Of a stretch of DNA of 64,000 nt, positions 10,198 through 19,962 are shown in pieces (the stretch's first letter is position 1; each line of letters begins with the position of its first letter). The stretch lies in contig NZ_SWMS01000005.1 in assembly GCF_005146945.1 (NCBI RefSeq), positions 186,001-250,000 on the forward strand. Reading direction: 5' to 3'. A model generated the notes under the pieces. The model was not told the DNA's origin, searched no databases, and was given only the letters and a program-made list of their open reading frames with translations. A program made the translations under genes and the position numbers. The DNA comes from Prauserella endophytica (GTDB lineage Bacteria > Actinomycetota > Actinomycetes > Mycobacteriales > Pseudonocardiaceae).

Positions 10198-10827
10198 ATG
10201 CGACTCGTGACAACGGCAGCTCCCACCATCAGCCAGCGGGTGCACTCGCTGAACAGGCCGAACATGGTCAGCGTCGGCACCATCGTTTGGCTGTCCAGCG
10301 AGCTCATGTTCTTCGCTGGGCTGTTCGCGATGTTCTTCACGGTCAAGGCCCAGAACGACACAGGGCACTGGCCGCCACTCAATCCGGAGACCGGCGAGCC
10401 GATCCATCTGGACATCCCGTACGCGCTGCCGTTCACGATCATCCTCGTGGCGTCGTCGTTCACCTGCCAGCTCGGCGTGTTCGCCGCGGAGCGGGGTGAC
10501 GTCTTCGGCCTGCGCCGCTGGTACCTGATCACGCTGATCATGGGCACGGTGTTCGTGGCAGGCCAGGCCGGTGAGTACGTCACGCTGATCAGCGAGGGCG
10601 TGACCATCCCGTCCGGCGCCTACGGCACCGTCTTCTACATGACCACCGGGTTCCACGGACTCCACGTCATCGGCGGTCTGATCGCGTTCGTCTACCTCCT
10701 GATCCGGACCCGGCTGAGCAAGTTCACGCCGGCGCAGGCGACCTCGGCGATCGTCGTCTCGTACTACTGGCACTTCGTCGACATCGTGTGGATCGGCCTG
10801 TTCGCGGTGATCTACATCATCCCCTGA
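10198..10827 (+). CDS. ctaE: cytochrome c oxidase subunit III
   Basis: Membrane subunit of the aa3 oxidase, 209 residues, five predicted helices. The family pattern [20 protein letters not shown] occurs near residue 20 and [12 protein letters not shown] later. The ATG at 10198 has GGGGAG (10187-10192) upstream; a GTG at 10207 is possible. It begins the run ctaE-qcrC-qcrA-qcrB, which has short or overlapping junctions, so oxidase and bc complex are made together as expected for a bcc-aa3 supercomplex. Confidence 0.95.
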   Translation: MRLVTTAAPTISQRVHSLNRPNMVSVGTIVWLSSELMFFAGLFAMFFTVKAQNDTGHWPPLNPETGEPIHLDIPYALPFTIILVASSFTCQLGVFAAERGDVFGLRRWYLITLIMGTVFVAGQAGEYVTLISEGVTIPSGAYGTVFYMTTGFHGLHVIGGLIAFVYLLIRTRLSKFTPAQATSAIVVSYYWHFVDIVWIGLFAVIYIIP

Positions 10828-10873
10828 CCACCAGCACAATCGGCCGAACTGACAGCAAGGGTTGCCGCAGAAG

Positions 10874-11698
10874 ATGACCACCAGCAAAGACTCCGCCACC
10901 GCCCCGAGGCGGCGTGCGGGGCGCCGCACGAAGTTCCGTCGGCGGATGGCCGGCCTGCTCGCGCTCGGTATCGCGCTGATCGGGGCGGGCGCCCTCTACG
11001 CCGTGTTCGCCCCGCAGCCGCAGACGGCGCAGGCGCAGGTCGACCCCGCGCTGCTGCGCAAGGGCGAGCAGATCTACAACAACACCTGCATCTCGTGCCA
11101 CGGCGCGAACCTCGAGGGTGTCGAGGACAAGGGCCCGAGCCTCATCGGCATCGGCGACGCGGCCGTGTACTTCCAGACGTCCACCGGCCGGATGCCGATG
11201 GTCCGTCAGGAGGCGCAGGCCGCCCGCAAGCCCGCCAAGCTGACGCCGGAGGAGATCGACGCGCTCGGCGCCTACATCCAGGCGCACGGCGGCGGCCCCG
11301 AGCGGCCCGCGGAGACCGGCGAGGCGCTGCGCGGTTCCGATCCGGCTCGCGGTGGCGAGCTGTTCCGGCTCAACTGCGCGTCCTGCCACAACTTCACCGG
11401 CCAGGGCGGCGCGCTCTCGTCAGGCAAGTACGCACCGGAGCTCGCGCCTGCCAACGAGGACCAGATCTACACCGCGATGCTCACCGGTCCGCAGAACATG
11501 CCGAAGTTCTCCGACCGGCAGCTGTCGCCGGAGGAGAAGCAGGACATCGTCGCCTACGTCAAGTCGGTCAACGAGGGCAACAGCCCCGGCGGTAACGGCC
11601 TGGGCGGTTTCGGACCGGCTTCGGAAGGTGTCATCGCATGGGTCGTGGGCATTGGCGCGCTGATCGGCGCGACCCTGTGGATCGGATCGAGGGCATAG
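10874..11698 (+). CDS. qcrC: cytochrome bc1 complex diheme cytochrome c subunit
   Basis: Diheme cytochrome cc that passes electrons from the bc complex straight to CtaC, so no soluble cytochrome c is needed. 274 residues. An N-terminal basic segment and helix anchor it; two haem c sites follow, CISCH (Cys72, Cys75, His76) and CASCH (Cys168, Cys171, His172), and a C-terminal helix ([19 protein letters not shown]) completes the usual topology. The ATG at 10874 is preferred; a TTG at 10862 is also in frame. qcrA follows 4 bp after the stop. Confidence 0.95.
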   Translation: MTTSKDSATAPRRRAGRRTKFRRRMAGLLALGIALIGAGALYAVFAPQPQTAQAQVDPALLRKGEQIYNNTCISCHGANLEGVEDKGPSLIGIGDAAVYFQTSTGRMPMVRQEAQAARKPAKLTPEEIDALGAYIQAHGGGPERPAETGEALRGSDPARGGELFRLNCASCHNFTGQGGALSSGKYAPELAPANEDQIYTAMLTGPQNMPKFSDRQLSPEEKQDIVAYVKSVNEGNSPGGNGLGGFGPASEGVIAWVVGIGALIGATLWIGSRA

Positions 11699-11702
11699 AA
11701 GC

Positions 11703-12851
11703 ATGAGTAGCGGCAACGGGCCAGAACCCCGTCCCACCGACGAAGAGCTCTCGGCGATGAGCCGGGAGGAGCTCCTTCGCCTGGGCGGCAAGCTGGACGG
11801 CGTCGAGATCGTCAACTACCCGGACCCCTGGCCGGTCAAGGGCACCAAGGCGGAGAAGCGCGCCGAGCGCGCCGTCGCACTGTGGTTCCTGATCTCGGCG
11901 CTCGCGGGTGCGGGGTTCTTCGCGGCCCTCATCTGGTGGCCGTGGGAGTTCCAGCCGCCCGCGAACCAGGACGGGTACTTCTGGTACAGCCTGTACACCC
12001 CGGTGCTCGGCATCACGCTGGGCGTTTCGGTGCTCGCGCTCGCGATCGGCGTGCTGCTCTACAGCAAGAAGTTCATTCCCGCCGAGCTCGCCGTGCAGCA
12101 GCGCAGCGACAACATGGGCGAGGGCTCCGCCGAGATCGACCGCAAGACCTTCGTCGCCCACCTCTCGGACGCGGGGGACCGCAGCACCATCGCGCGGCGC
12201 TCGCTCATCAAGCGCAGCGCCGGCCTCGGCGCCGGTGTGCTGGGCCTCGGCACCGTGGCGCTGCCGCTCGCCGGGTTCGTCGAGAACCCGTGGAAGGACG
12301 CGAACGGCAAGGACTCGCTGGCCCACACCGGCTGGAAGCCCTCCTTCCCCGGCGAGGTCGTCTACCTGCGCCGCCACACCGGCGACTTCGGCGAGGTCTC
12401 CCTGGTGCGCCCGGAGGACCTCGACGCGGGCGCCATCGAGACGGTGTACCCGTTCCGGGAGTCCGAGCGGGACGACCACGACGCGCTCGTCCACGCGCTC
12501 AAGCGCGCGGACAACCCCGTGATGCTGATCCGCCTGCGCCCCGACGACGCCGCGAGGGTCGTCAAGCGCAAGGGCCAGGAGGACTTCAACTACGGCGACT
12601 ACTACGCCTACACCAAGATCTGCAGCCACGTCGGATGCCCGACCTCGCTGTACGAGCAGCGGACCAACCGGATCCTCTGCCCGTGCCACCAGTCGCAGTT
12701 CGACGCACTGCAGTACGCCAAGCCCGTCTTCGGTCCGGCTACTCGCGCTCTGGCGCAACTGCCCATCACGGTGCACAGTGATGGGTACCTGATCGCGCGG
12801 CACGACTTCATCGAGCCGATCGGACCTGGTTACTGGGAGCGGAAGTCATGA
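11703..12851 (+). CDS. qcrA: cytochrome bc1 complex Rieske iron-sulfur subunit
   Basis: Rieske [2Fe-2S] protein of the bcc complex, 382 residues. Three N-terminal helices (about residues 60-83, 98-124 and 180-205) are the actinobacterial arrangement. The cluster motifs are CSHVGCP (Cys307, His309, Cys312) and CPCH (Cys326, Cys328, His329): ligands Cys307, His309, Cys326 and His329, with the other two cysteines for the disulfide. The end overlaps qcrB by 4 bases (ATGA), so the two are translationally coupled. Confidence 0.95.
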   Translation: MSSGNGPEPRPTDEELSAMSREELLRLGGKLDGVEIVNYPDPWPVKGTKAEKRAERAVALWFLISALAGAGFFAALIWWPWEFQPPANQDGYFWYSLYTPVLGITLGVSVLALAIGVLLYSKKFIPAELAVQQRSDNMGEGSAEIDRKTFVAHLSDAGDRSTIARRSLIKRSAGLGAGVLGLGTVALPLAGFVENPWKDANGKDSLAHTGWKPSFPGEVVYLRRHTGDFGEVSLVRPEDLDAGAIETVYPFRESERDDHDALVHALKRADNPVMLIRLRPDDAARVVKRKGQEDFNYGDYYAYTKICSHVGCPTSLYEQRTNRILCPCHQSQFDALQYAKPVFGPATRALAQLPITVHSDGYLIARHDFIEPIGPGYWERKS

Positions 12852-14515
12852 GCTCACTCACCACGCCGACCAAGGGCTCCAGCGCTCTCCAGCGGCACGC
12901 CGCGGCCGCCGGCGACAACGCCGACCGGCGTTACGTGGCGGCCAAGGGCCTCCGGCACCAGATGAACAAGGTCTTCCCGACGCACTGGTCGTTCCTGCTC
13001 GGGGAGATCGCGCTCTACAGCTTCATCGTCCTGATCCTCTCCGGGGTGTACCTGACGCTGTTCTTCGACCCCTCGATGGAGGAGGTCGTCTACAACGGGC
13101 CGTACCAGAACCTGCAGGGCATCGAGATGTCCCGGGCGTTCGAGAGCACGCTCGAGATCTCGTTCGAGGTCAGGGGCGGCCTGTTCATCCGGCAGGTGCA
13201 CCACTGGGCGGCGCTGATCTTCGTCGCGGCGATGATGGTGCACATGTTCCGGGTGTTCTTCACCGGAGCGTTCCGCCGTCCGCGCGAGGCCAACTGGGTC
13301 ATCGGCGCGCTGCTGCTCATCCTGGGCATGTTCGAGGGCTTCTTCGGCTACTCGCTCCCGGACGACCTGCTCTCCGGTACCGGTATCCGCGCGACCCTCT
13401 CCGGCATCGTGCTCTCGGTTCCCGTCGCGGGGACATGGCTGCACTGGGCGTTGTTCGGCGGGGAGTTCCCCGGCACGGTGATCGTGCCGCGCATGTACGC
13501 GCTGCATATTCTGATCATCCCGGGCATCATGCTCGCACTGGTGGCGGTGCACCTCGCGCTGGTCTGGTACCAGAAGCACACGCAGTTCCCCGGTGTCCGC
13601 CGCAAGGAGACCAACGTCGTCGGCGTGCGCATCATGCCGGTGTTCGCCGTCAAGGCCGGTGCGTTCTTCGCGGTGGTCACGGGCTTCACCGCGCTCATGT
13701 CGGGTCTGTTCCAGATCAACGCCGTGTGGAACCTGGGGCCGTACAACCCGTCACAGGTGTCGGCGGGTTCACAACCCGACTGGTATCTCGCCTGGGCGGA
13801 CGGCATCCTACGTATCTGGCCAGCGTGGGAGCTCTACATCGGCAACTACACGGTCCCGCCGGTGTTCTTCGCCGGTGCGATCGGTATGGGCATCCTGTTC
13901 ACGGTGCTGATCGCGTACCCGTTCATCGAACGGAAGCTGTCCAAGGACACCGGTCACCACAACCTGCTGCAGCGTCCGCGTGACGCACCGGTGAGGACGA
14001 GCCTCGGCGTCATGGCGATCACGTTCTTCATGGTGCTCGAGATGTCCGGCTTCAACGACATCATCGCGTACACGTTCGACATCTCGCTGAACGCGACGAC
14101 GTGGGCAGGCCGGATCGGGGTGCTGATCGCACCGCCGCTGGCGTACTACATCACCTACCGGATCTGTCTCGGCCTGCAGCGGTCCGACCGCGAGGTGCTG
14201 GAACACGGTGTGGAGACCGGCATCATCAAGCGGCTCCCGCACGGTGAGTTCATCGAGATCCACCAGCCGCTCGGCCCGGTGGACGGCCACGGTCACCCGG
14301 TGGAGCTGGAGTACCAGGGCGCGCCGGTGCCGAAGAAGATGAACAAGCTCGGCACCGCGGGTCAGCCGGTCGCGGGCGGCTGGCTCTCGCCGGACCCGGC
14401 GGAGGAGACCGCGGCCCTCGAGGCCGCAAGGGCCCACGGGAACGGCCAGACCAGCGACCGCGAGCTGGAGGCCCCGCAGCCCGAAGAGGCCGGCGCGGGC
14501 ACCCGCGAGCACTAG
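12848..14515 (+). CDS. qcrB: cytochrome bc1 complex cytochrome b subunit
   Basis: Di-haem cytochrome b, quinol-oxidising core of the bcc complex and the target family of Q203-type inhibitors; 555 residues. The N-terminal half has the haem-bearing helices ([22 protein letters not shown] shows two His). The quinol-site sequence [14 protein letters not shown] precedes the C-terminal helices. A hydrophilic tail of about 100 residues, rich in Glu/Pro/Ala, is typical of actinobacteria. It is the last gene of the ctaE-qcrCAB run and is followed by a strong hairpin with a T-run. Confidence 0.95.
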   Translation: MSSLTTPTKGSSALQRHAAAAGDNADRRYVAAKGLRHQMNKVFPTHWSFLLGEIALYSFIVLILSGVYLTLFFDPSMEEVVYNGPYQNLQGIEMSRAFESTLEISFEVRGGLFIRQVHHWAALIFVAAMMVHMFRVFFTGAFRRPREANWVIGALLLILGMFEGFFGYSLPDDLLSGTGIRATLSGIVLSVPVAGTWLHWALFGGEFPGTVIVPRMYALHILIIPGIMLALVAVHLALVWYQKHTQFPGVRRKETNVVGVRIMPVFAVKAGAFFAVVTGFTALMSGLFQINAVWNLGPYNPSQVSAGSQPDWYLAWADGILRIWPAWELYIGNYTVPPVFFAGAIGMGILFTVLIAYPFIERKLSKDTGHHNLLQRPRDAPVRTSLGVMAITFFMVLEMSGFNDIIAYTFDISLNATTWAGRIGVLIAPPLAYYITYRICLGLQRSDREVLEHGVETGIIKRLPHGEFIEIHQPLGPVDGHGHPVELEYQGAPVPKKMNKLGTAGQPVAGGWLSPDPAEETAALEAARAHGNGQTSDRELEAPQPEEAGAGTREH

Positions 14516-14525
14516 GTTCGCCAAC

Positions 14526-14584
14526 AGCCCCCAAGGCCACCTTTGTTGCGCTCAACGCAACAAAGGTGGCCTTGGGGGCTTTTT
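14526..14584 (+). terminator. family A inverted repeat with T-run downstream of qcrB
   Basis: A 25-bp near-perfect inverted repeat, left arm starting AGCCCCCAAGGCCACCTTTG, spanning 14526-14580 and followed at once by five T residues (14580-14584). This is the best-formed intrinsic terminator in the window. It ends the ctaE-qcrCAB transcript and, being symmetric, may also stop the convergent gene at 14597. Confidence 0.8.
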
Positions 14585-14596
14585 CGCGGGCTCGGG

Positions 14597-14881
14597 TCAG
14601 TCGGCTTCGATGCCGATGTCGAAGGCCGACTCGGTGTCGGCGCGCGAGTACGAGCGGAAGGCGATGTGGGTGTCGGTGTCGAGCACCCCGGAGACCTTGC
14701 TGATCTTGGTGGGGATCAGGTCGGCGAGGCCCTCGTGGGTGGGCACGCGGACGATGGCGATGAGGTCGACGTCGCCCGCGCACGAGTACACCTCCGCCAC
14801 CCCCTCGATGTCCGCGATCGCCTGTGCGGTCTCGGGGATGCTGTCCGCGGCGGCGTGAATCAGGACGATCGCGGTGATCAA
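14597..14881 (-). CDS. Lrp/AsnC-type ligand-binding (RAM) domain protein without HTH
   Basis: A 94-residue protein consisting only of the RAM effector-binding and oligomerisation domain of Lrp/AsnC regulators (TAIVLIHAAADSIPETAQAI, then VYSCAGDVDLIAIVRVP). There is no helix-turn-helix, so it is not expected to bind DNA alone. The TTG start at 14881 is chosen because GAGGAGG lies 6 bases before it and it begins exactly at the domain's first strand. Stand-alone RAM proteins may sense amino acids; the ligand is unknown. Confidence 0.8.
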   Translation of the reverse strand: MITAIVLIHAAADSIPETAQAIADIEGVAEVYSCAGDVDLIAIVRVPTHEGLADLIPTKISKVSGVLDTDTHIAFRSYSRADTESAFDIGIEAD

Positions 14882-14940
14882 CGGTGGCCTCCTCGCAAGG
14901 GCATGGGCTTCTCCGCCGTGATCGTAGCCCTGAGCGCGGT

Positions 14941-15753
14941 TCAGGACCTGGAGCGGCGCCGCAACGTCAGCGCGAGGGCCACGACGGTCGCGGCCAGGTA
15001 CACCGCGGCGAGGACCGGGTGAACGCCGTCCAGGGAGAAGAGGACGTAACCCTCGCCGATGCCTGCCAGCGTGCCGACCACGACGAGCGTGACCAGAGCC
15101 CACCGGCTGCCGAGCCGGAACTGCCAGAGCACGCTGCACCACGTGGGCAGCAGGCAGAGGCACAGCGCGGTCGGCAGGGTGTCGTCGGCGTCAAGGGCGG
15201 CCCAGTCGGGCCACGTCAGGCCGCCGCTCGGCAGCAAGGCGGAGAACGCGACGAGCAGCTGGCCCGCCGCGGCCGCGATCGCCACGCCCCAGGCGACCAC
15301 CGCCGAGCGCGAGGCCGCGGGGGCGGTACGCGGTGCCGCGCTGGCGAAGTGGGCGCTCGCTGAATCTGAGTACGACAGCACCGCGGCCGCAACGAGGAAG
15401 ACGGCTCGCAGCGCCCCGGCCCAGACGAGGACCGTCAGCAGCGGATCGCCCTCGGGCAGCGAGCTCAGCACGATCACGTCGAACACCGTGCTCAGTACGA
15501 AGAACCCGGCGAGTCCGCTGAGCGCCGCCCTGGCGAGCGGCCTTCCTGCGGCGAACCGCAGCAGCGCCCAGACCACGAGTGCCAGCAGGATGAGGCTCCC
15601 CACCGGGTTCGAGTCGTCCTCGGGCGCACCGAGCCGGCTCAGCAGCACAACCGGCAACGTCAGGACCAGTCCGGTGACCCAGAGCCAGAACGCCACGCGG
15701 ACCGAACGGGGCTCGCTCACCGGAGCCGCCTGCGGCTGCTGTGTCGTCGTCAT
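14941..15753 (-). CDS. multi-pass membrane protein, unknown function
   Basis: A 270-residue hydrophobic protein with about seven predicted helices; none of its segments matches a family I can name. The first helix is FWLWVTGLVLTLPVVLLSRLG and the last LAAVYLAATVVALALTL, followed by a short basic tail. The ATG at 15753 (MTTTQQPQ) starts a polar N-terminus just before helix 1. It lies between the RAM protein and the DnaQ-UvrC fusion, all on the minus strand, but with gaps that do not prove an operon. Confidence 0.65.
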   Translation of the reverse strand: MTTTQQPQAAPVSEPRSVRVAFWLWVTGLVLTLPVVLLSRLGAPEDDSNPVGSLILLALVVWALLRFAAGRPLARAALSGLAGFFVLSTVFDVIVLSSLPEGDPLLTVLVWAGALRAVFLVAAAVLSYSDSASAHFASAAPRTAPAASRSAVVAWGVAIAAAAGQLLVAFSALLPSGGLTWPDWAALDADDTLPTALCLCLLPTWCSVLWQFRLGSRWALVTLVVVGTLAGIGEGYVLFSLDGVHPVLAAVYLAATVVALALTLRRRSRS

Positions 15754-15815
15754 GCCGGACAGCGTGGCCCCGGACGCCGACGGTGCTGCCGGCGTTGACC
15801 GGTTGCTGTCAACGC

Positions 15816-17507
15816 TCAGCCCACGTGCTCCAGCGCGTTGGCCGTGGCGGCGCGGTCGAGCCAGGGGCGCCAGCCACCGGCTCCGTGCGCGGGCTCGGCC
15901 CATGGTGTCGCCGTGCGCACCAGCCGAACCCCTGGCCGGGTGAGCCAGCGCAGCAGCACGCCCGCCTCCTCGGCCGCGGCGCCGCGGAGCGGTCCCGGCC
16001 CCGGCAGCACCGTCTCCGCCGATGCCACGAGCGCCTCGACCACGGGCATCGGCGGCACGCCCCGGCGCGCGACACCGGCCGAGGCGAGCCGCCCGTGCCG
16101 CAGCACCGCGAACTCCCAGCCGCCCGAGCCGTCCGGAGCCGCGCCGACCAGCTCGGGGATCGCCGCGAGCGCCGCGAGCCGGTGGCGTCGCTCGACGCCG
16201 CGCAGCAGGGTGACCAGCTCGTCGCGCCTGCGCGCAGCCTGTTCGAAGTGCTCGGCCTCGGCGAGCGCGTCGACGTGCTCGCGGGCCGCGTGCAGCGCCG
16301 TGTTGTCCGTGCCCTCCACGAGGTCGGTCACGAGCCGCACCGACGGCGCGTACTCGGCGACACTCTGCCTGCCCGCGCACGGAGCCCCGCAGCGGCCCAG
16401 TTCGGCCAGCACACACGGCTTGGCGCTCGCCCCGGTCGCGGGGATCCGCTGGGTGCACGTCCGCAGGCGCGTGGCGCTCGCGAGCGCGTCGGCGGCGACC
16501 TTCGCGCGCGCCTGCGAGCTGAACGGGCCGAGCGCGCCGTCCCGCACCTGCCGGACCACCGACAACCGGGGGAACGCCTCGTCGGTGAGCACCACCCACC
16601 AGGCGTTGCGCGGGTTCTTCGACCTCCGGTTGTAGGCGGGGCGGTGGGCGCCGAGCAGGCGCAGCTCCCGGACCTGCGCCTCCAGCGCGTGCGAGCACTC
16701 GATGCCCTCCACGCGCTCGGCGAGCCCGACCATCTCCCTGATCCGCCCCCTGCTGTCGGAGCCGGTGAAGTACTGCCGCACGCGGCGGCGCAGGTTGCCC
16801 GCGGTGCCGACGTACAGCACCTCGTCGCTGGGACCGCGGAAGAGGTACACCCCGGGTCGTTCGGGCAGATGTGCGGCCATGCCCCGCTTGCGGCGCTGCG
16901 CGGGAGTGACGTCCGGCAGGTAGTCGAGCAGTTCCTCCAGCGAGTGCACGCCGACCGAGCCGACCCGCTCCAGGAGCGCGTGCAGCACGTCAACCGTCGC
17001 CCGCGCGTCGTCGAGCGCGCGGTGGGTCGGTTTGGTCCGCGCGCCCACCAGCGTCGCGAGCGCGGAGAGCCGGTAGCTGCGCGTGTCCTGTGGGGAGAGG
17101 ACCCTGCGCGCGAGCTTCAGCGTGCACACCACCGGCGGGCGCGGCCACGCGTAGCCGTGCCCCTGGCACGCCGCCTTCAGGAACCCGACGTCGAATCCCG
17201 AGTTGTGGGCCACGAGCACGGAGCCGGAGGCGAACTCGAGGAAGGCGGGCAGCACGCGTTCGATGCGCGGCGCCGCCTGCACCATCGCCGTGGTGATGCC
17301 GGTGAGCGCGACGATCTGCGGCGGGATGGGCGCCCTGGGGTCGACGAGCGTGGCGAACTCGCCGAGCACCTCGCCGCCGCGCACCTTGACGGCCCCGATC
17401 TCGGTGATCCCCTCCGGGCCCGGCGGCGCGCCCGTGGTCTCGAGGTCGACGACGACGAACGTGGTGTCTCGCAGGGGAGTTCCGAGCTCGTCGAACGTCA
17501 GCTGCAT
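15816..17507 (-). CDS. DEDDh 3'-5' exonuclease fused to UvrC-like GIY-YIG domain
   Basis: A nuclease fusion of 563 residues. The N-terminal third is a DnaQ-type exonuclease with the DEDDh motifs VDLETTG, HNSGFDVGFL and HRALDDARAT. After about residue 210 comes a GIY-YIG domain (RPGVYLFRGPSDEVLYVG) as in UvrC, followed by a UvrC-like linker with a Cys-containing segment. This architecture is conserved in actinobacteria (the M. tuberculosis Rv2191 type) and is usually linked to DNA repair; the substrate of the second domain is not established here. The ATG at 17507 gives MQLTFDELG, just before the exonuclease fold. Confidence 0.88.
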   Translation of the reverse strand: MQLTFDELGTPLRDTTFVVVDLETTGAPPGPEGITEIGAVKVRGGEVLGEFATLVDPRAPIPPQIVALTGITTAMVQAAPRIERVLPAFLEFASGSVLVAHNSGFDVGFLKAACQGHGYAWPRPPVVCTLKLARRVLSPQDTRSYRLSALATLVGARTKPTHRALDDARATVDVLHALLERVGSVGVHSLEELLDYLPDVTPAQRRKRGMAAHLPERPGVYLFRGPSDEVLYVGTAGNLRRRVRQYFTGSDSRGRIREMVGLAERVEGIECSHALEAQVRELRLLGAHRPAYNRRSKNPRNAWWVVLTDEAFPRLSVVRQVRDGALGPFSSQARAKVAADALASATRLRTCTQRIPATGASAKPCVLAELGRCGAPCAGRQSVAEYAPSVRLVTDLVEGTDNTALHAAREHVDALAEAEHFEQAARRRDELVTLLRGVERRHRLAALAAIPELVGAAPDGSGGWEFAVLRHGRLASAGVARRGVPPMPVVEALVASAETVLPGPGPLRGAAAEEAGVLLRWLTRPGVRLVRTATPWAEPAHGAGGWRPWLDRAATANALEHVG

Positions 17508-17621
17508 GATCGGCACCCTAGGAAGGACCACCGACAATCTTTCGTCTCCGGTTCACCGTCCCGTCGCCGGGCGTGCGCCCGCGCCCGCGAGGATCGCCCC
17601 GACTGACGCGTGGAGGCGAGA

Positions 17622-18455
17622 ATGCGATTGCTGCGGGCATTGCGGCGGGCACTGACGATCGTGCTGGTGACGGGCATGCTGCTGGGGATGGTGAACGGCG
17701 CCGCCTCGGCGGGCGGGCAAGGGGCGCGGGTGCTCACCGTGCTCTCGTTCAACATCCACCACGCGCAGGGCACCGACGACGTGCTCGACCTCGAGCGCAT
17801 CGCGCGGGTGATCAAGAACAGCCGGGCCGACGTCGTGGGCCTGCAGGAGGTCGACCGGCACTACTCGGAGCGCAGCGAGTGGGCAGACCAGGCGGGCGAG
17901 CTCGCGGAGCTGCTCGGGTACCACGTGGTCTTCGGTGCCAACATCGACCGTGACCCGCCCGCGGCGGGCCGGCCCCGGATCCAGTACGGCACGGCGATCC
18001 TGTCCCGGTACCCGATCACGGACTGGGAGAACACGTACCTCTCGCGCTCGCCGAACCAGGAGCAGCGCGGACTGCTGCACGCGGAGCTGGACGTCCGTGG
18101 GGTGCCCGTGCACGTGTACAACACCCACCTCGCCGCGAGTTCGCAGACCGACCGCGCCGCGCAGACCCGCGAGATCGTGGAACTGGCGGGCGGCACGCCG
18201 CGTTCGGTGCTGGTGGGCGACCTCAACGCGCTGCCCGGATCGCCGGAGATCCGCACGCTCGACGCTGCGTTCACCGACGCGTGGACGGTGTCCGGGCGCG
18301 GCGACGGCGCGACCTACCCTGCCGAGGACCCCGACCGGCGCATCGACTACGTCTACACCGGGGCCGACGTGCGGCCGGTGTGGACGAAGGTGCTGGCCAC
18401 GGAGCCCGCGGCCTCGGACCACCTGCCGGTGGCGGCTCGCCTGGTGATCCCATAG
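17622..18455 (+). CDS. secreted endonuclease/exonuclease/phosphatase-family protein
   Basis: Metal-dependent phosphodiesterase fold (DNase I/sphingomyelinase superfamily), 277 residues. An N-terminal Sec signal (RRALTIVLVTGMLLGMVNGAASA) indicates export. Active-site motifs in order are LSFNIHHAQG, GLQEVDRH, QYGTAILSRYPI, VYNTHLA, GDLNALPGS and SDHLPV, all the usual catalytic and metal residues. The ATG at 17622 has GGAGG five bases upstream. The substrate could be a lipid headgroup, nucleic acid or sugar phosphate. It is divergent from the DnaQ-UvrC gene. Confidence 0.86.
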   Translation: MRLLRALRRALTIVLVTGMLLGMVNGAASAGGQGARVLTVLSFNIHHAQGTDDVLDLERIARVIKNSRADVVGLQEVDRHYSERSEWADQAGELAELLGYHVVFGANIDRDPPAAGRPRIQYGTAILSRYPITDWENTYLSRSPNQEQRGLLHAELDVRGVPVHVYNTHLAASSQTDRAAQTREIVELAGGTPRSVLVGDLNALPGSPEIRTLDAAFTDAWTVSGRGDGATYPAEDPDRRIDYVYTGADVRPVWTKVLATEPAASDHLPVAARLVIP

Positions 18456-18491
18456 GGCGCGGTCCGGCGGTCCGGAAATTAAGCTTGATGG

Positions 18492-19880
18492 ATGCTGCCG
18501 TCGTCCGCGCACTCCGAACGGCCCGAGGGGGACCTCCCCGGGCCGGCCGCCGGCGTGCCCGGCGAGGCCCCCGTCAGCACTGACGACGAGGGCGAGGAGC
18601 TCGACTGGCTCGGCCTGCCCGAGGCCATCCGCGAGCGCATCGCCGAGCTCGCGGCCTCGGCGCTCGGCAGGCTGCCCGCCGACGACGTCCCTCGGCAGCT
18701 GCGGCCGGTCGCGCGGTTCGCCCCGGCCAAGCGGGCCAGGGTCGGTGGCACCGCGCTCCTGACCGGCCTGCGCGACTCGAGCCGGTTCCGCACCGCCGTG
18801 CTGGAGTGGCTGCGCGAGCACCGCTATGACGCGCTCGATCCGAACGCGGAGGACTCCGTCGCCGCCGCGGCGGCCGCCGTGCTGCTCGGCACGTCCAGTG
18901 CGACCTCGCGTATCCGCCTGGTCGCCAAGAACGCCGAGGAGACCGCGTTGCGGGCCGAACGCGACGCGGCACTGGCCAGGGCACGGCGCCTGGAGGCCGA
19001 GCTGGAGCGGGTGCGCGGCGAGCTGGAGCAGGCCCGCGCCGCGACCGAGGAGGCGAGGGGCGAGCGAGAGGCCGAGCTGGAGAAGCTGCGCGGCAGGCTC
19101 CGTGAACAGGGCGTGGCGCTGCGGCAGGCCAAGGACGCCGCCGAGCTGGCGAGAGCCGAGGCCGAGCGGGCGGGCTCCGGCCGCAGCGCCGAGATCGAGA
19201 GCCTCACGGCCCAGCTGGAACGGGAACGGCAGCGCGTCGCGACGGAGCGGGCGCGGGCGGAACGGGCGCTCGCCGAGGCAGAAACCGCGCGGCAGTCGGC
19301 GCGCGAGGCGAGGGACGCCGACGAGGTGCGCCTTTCGCTGCTGCTCGACACGCTCGGCGGCGCCGTCGACGGCCTGCGCCGTGAGCTGTCCGTCGGTGAG
19401 ACCCGCCGCAGGCCGGCCGACACCGTGCGCGGAGCCGGCAGCGGGCGGCGCGACGGCGACCGCGTGCACGACCCCGTGATCCTCGACCGCCTGCTGAGCC
19501 TGCCCAAGGTCCACGTGATCGTGGACGGCTACAACGTCACCAAGACCGGCTACCCCGATCTGACACTGGCCGAGCAGCGCAACCGCCTGATCGGCCAGCT
19601 CTCCGCGCTGGCGGCCCGCACCGGCGCCGAGCTGACGGTGGTGTTCGACGGCGCCGGGGTGACCTCGATCCCCGCCACCACACCGCGTGGCGTGCGGGTG
19701 TTGTTCTCCGATCCCGGCGTGCTCGCCGACGACGTGATCCGCTCGCTCGTCTCCACCGAGCCGAGTGGCAGGCCGATGATCGTCGTGACGTCCGACCAGG
19801 CCGTCGTCACGTCGGTGCGCGGGGACGGCGCCCACGCCGTCCCCTCTGCGGTCTTCCTCACCCGGCTCGGCCGCGTCTAG
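18492..19880 (+). CDS. NYN-domain (YacP-like) protein with long coiled coil
   Basis: A 462-residue protein with a C-terminal NYN domain, a PIN-like RNase fold: HVIVDGYNVTKTGYPDL carries the first acidic site, and LTVVFDGAG, DDVIRSLV and IVVTSDQAV supply further Asp residues. Residues about 150-300 form a long coiled coil (repeated Glu/Arg/Ala heptads), and the N-terminus is a conserved helical region. Related proteins in Firmicutes (Rae1/YacP) cleave RNA; by analogy this may be an RNase or RNA-binding factor, but that is inference. It begins 36 bp after the secreted phosphodiesterase gene. Confidence 0.82.
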   Translation: MLPSSAHSERPEGDLPGPAAGVPGEAPVSTDDEGEELDWLGLPEAIRERIAELAASALGRLPADDVPRQLRPVARFAPAKRARVGGTALLTGLRDSSRFRTAVLEWLREHRYDALDPNAEDSVAAAAAAVLLGTSSATSRIRLVAKNAEETALRAERDAALARARRLEAELERVRGELEQARAATEEARGEREAELEKLRGRLREQGVALRQAKDAAELARAEAERAGSGRSAEIESLTAQLERERQRVATERARAERALAEAETARQSAREARDADEVRLSLLLDTLGGAVDGLRRELSVGETRRRPADTVRGAGSGRRDGDRVHDPVILDRLLSLPKVHVIVDGYNVTKTGYPDLTLAEQRNRLIGQLSALAARTGAELTVVFDGAGVTSIPATTPRGVRVLFSDPGVLADDVIRSLVSTEPSGRPMIVVTSDQAVVTSVRGDGAHAVPSAVFLTRLGRV

Positions 19881-19962
19881 CTCAGCCTCGCGCACGGGCG
19901 CGTGACGATCTTGTGCACGGATCGTTGTCACTGCTGAGTCGGTGCGTGCGGAGGTCGCGGAA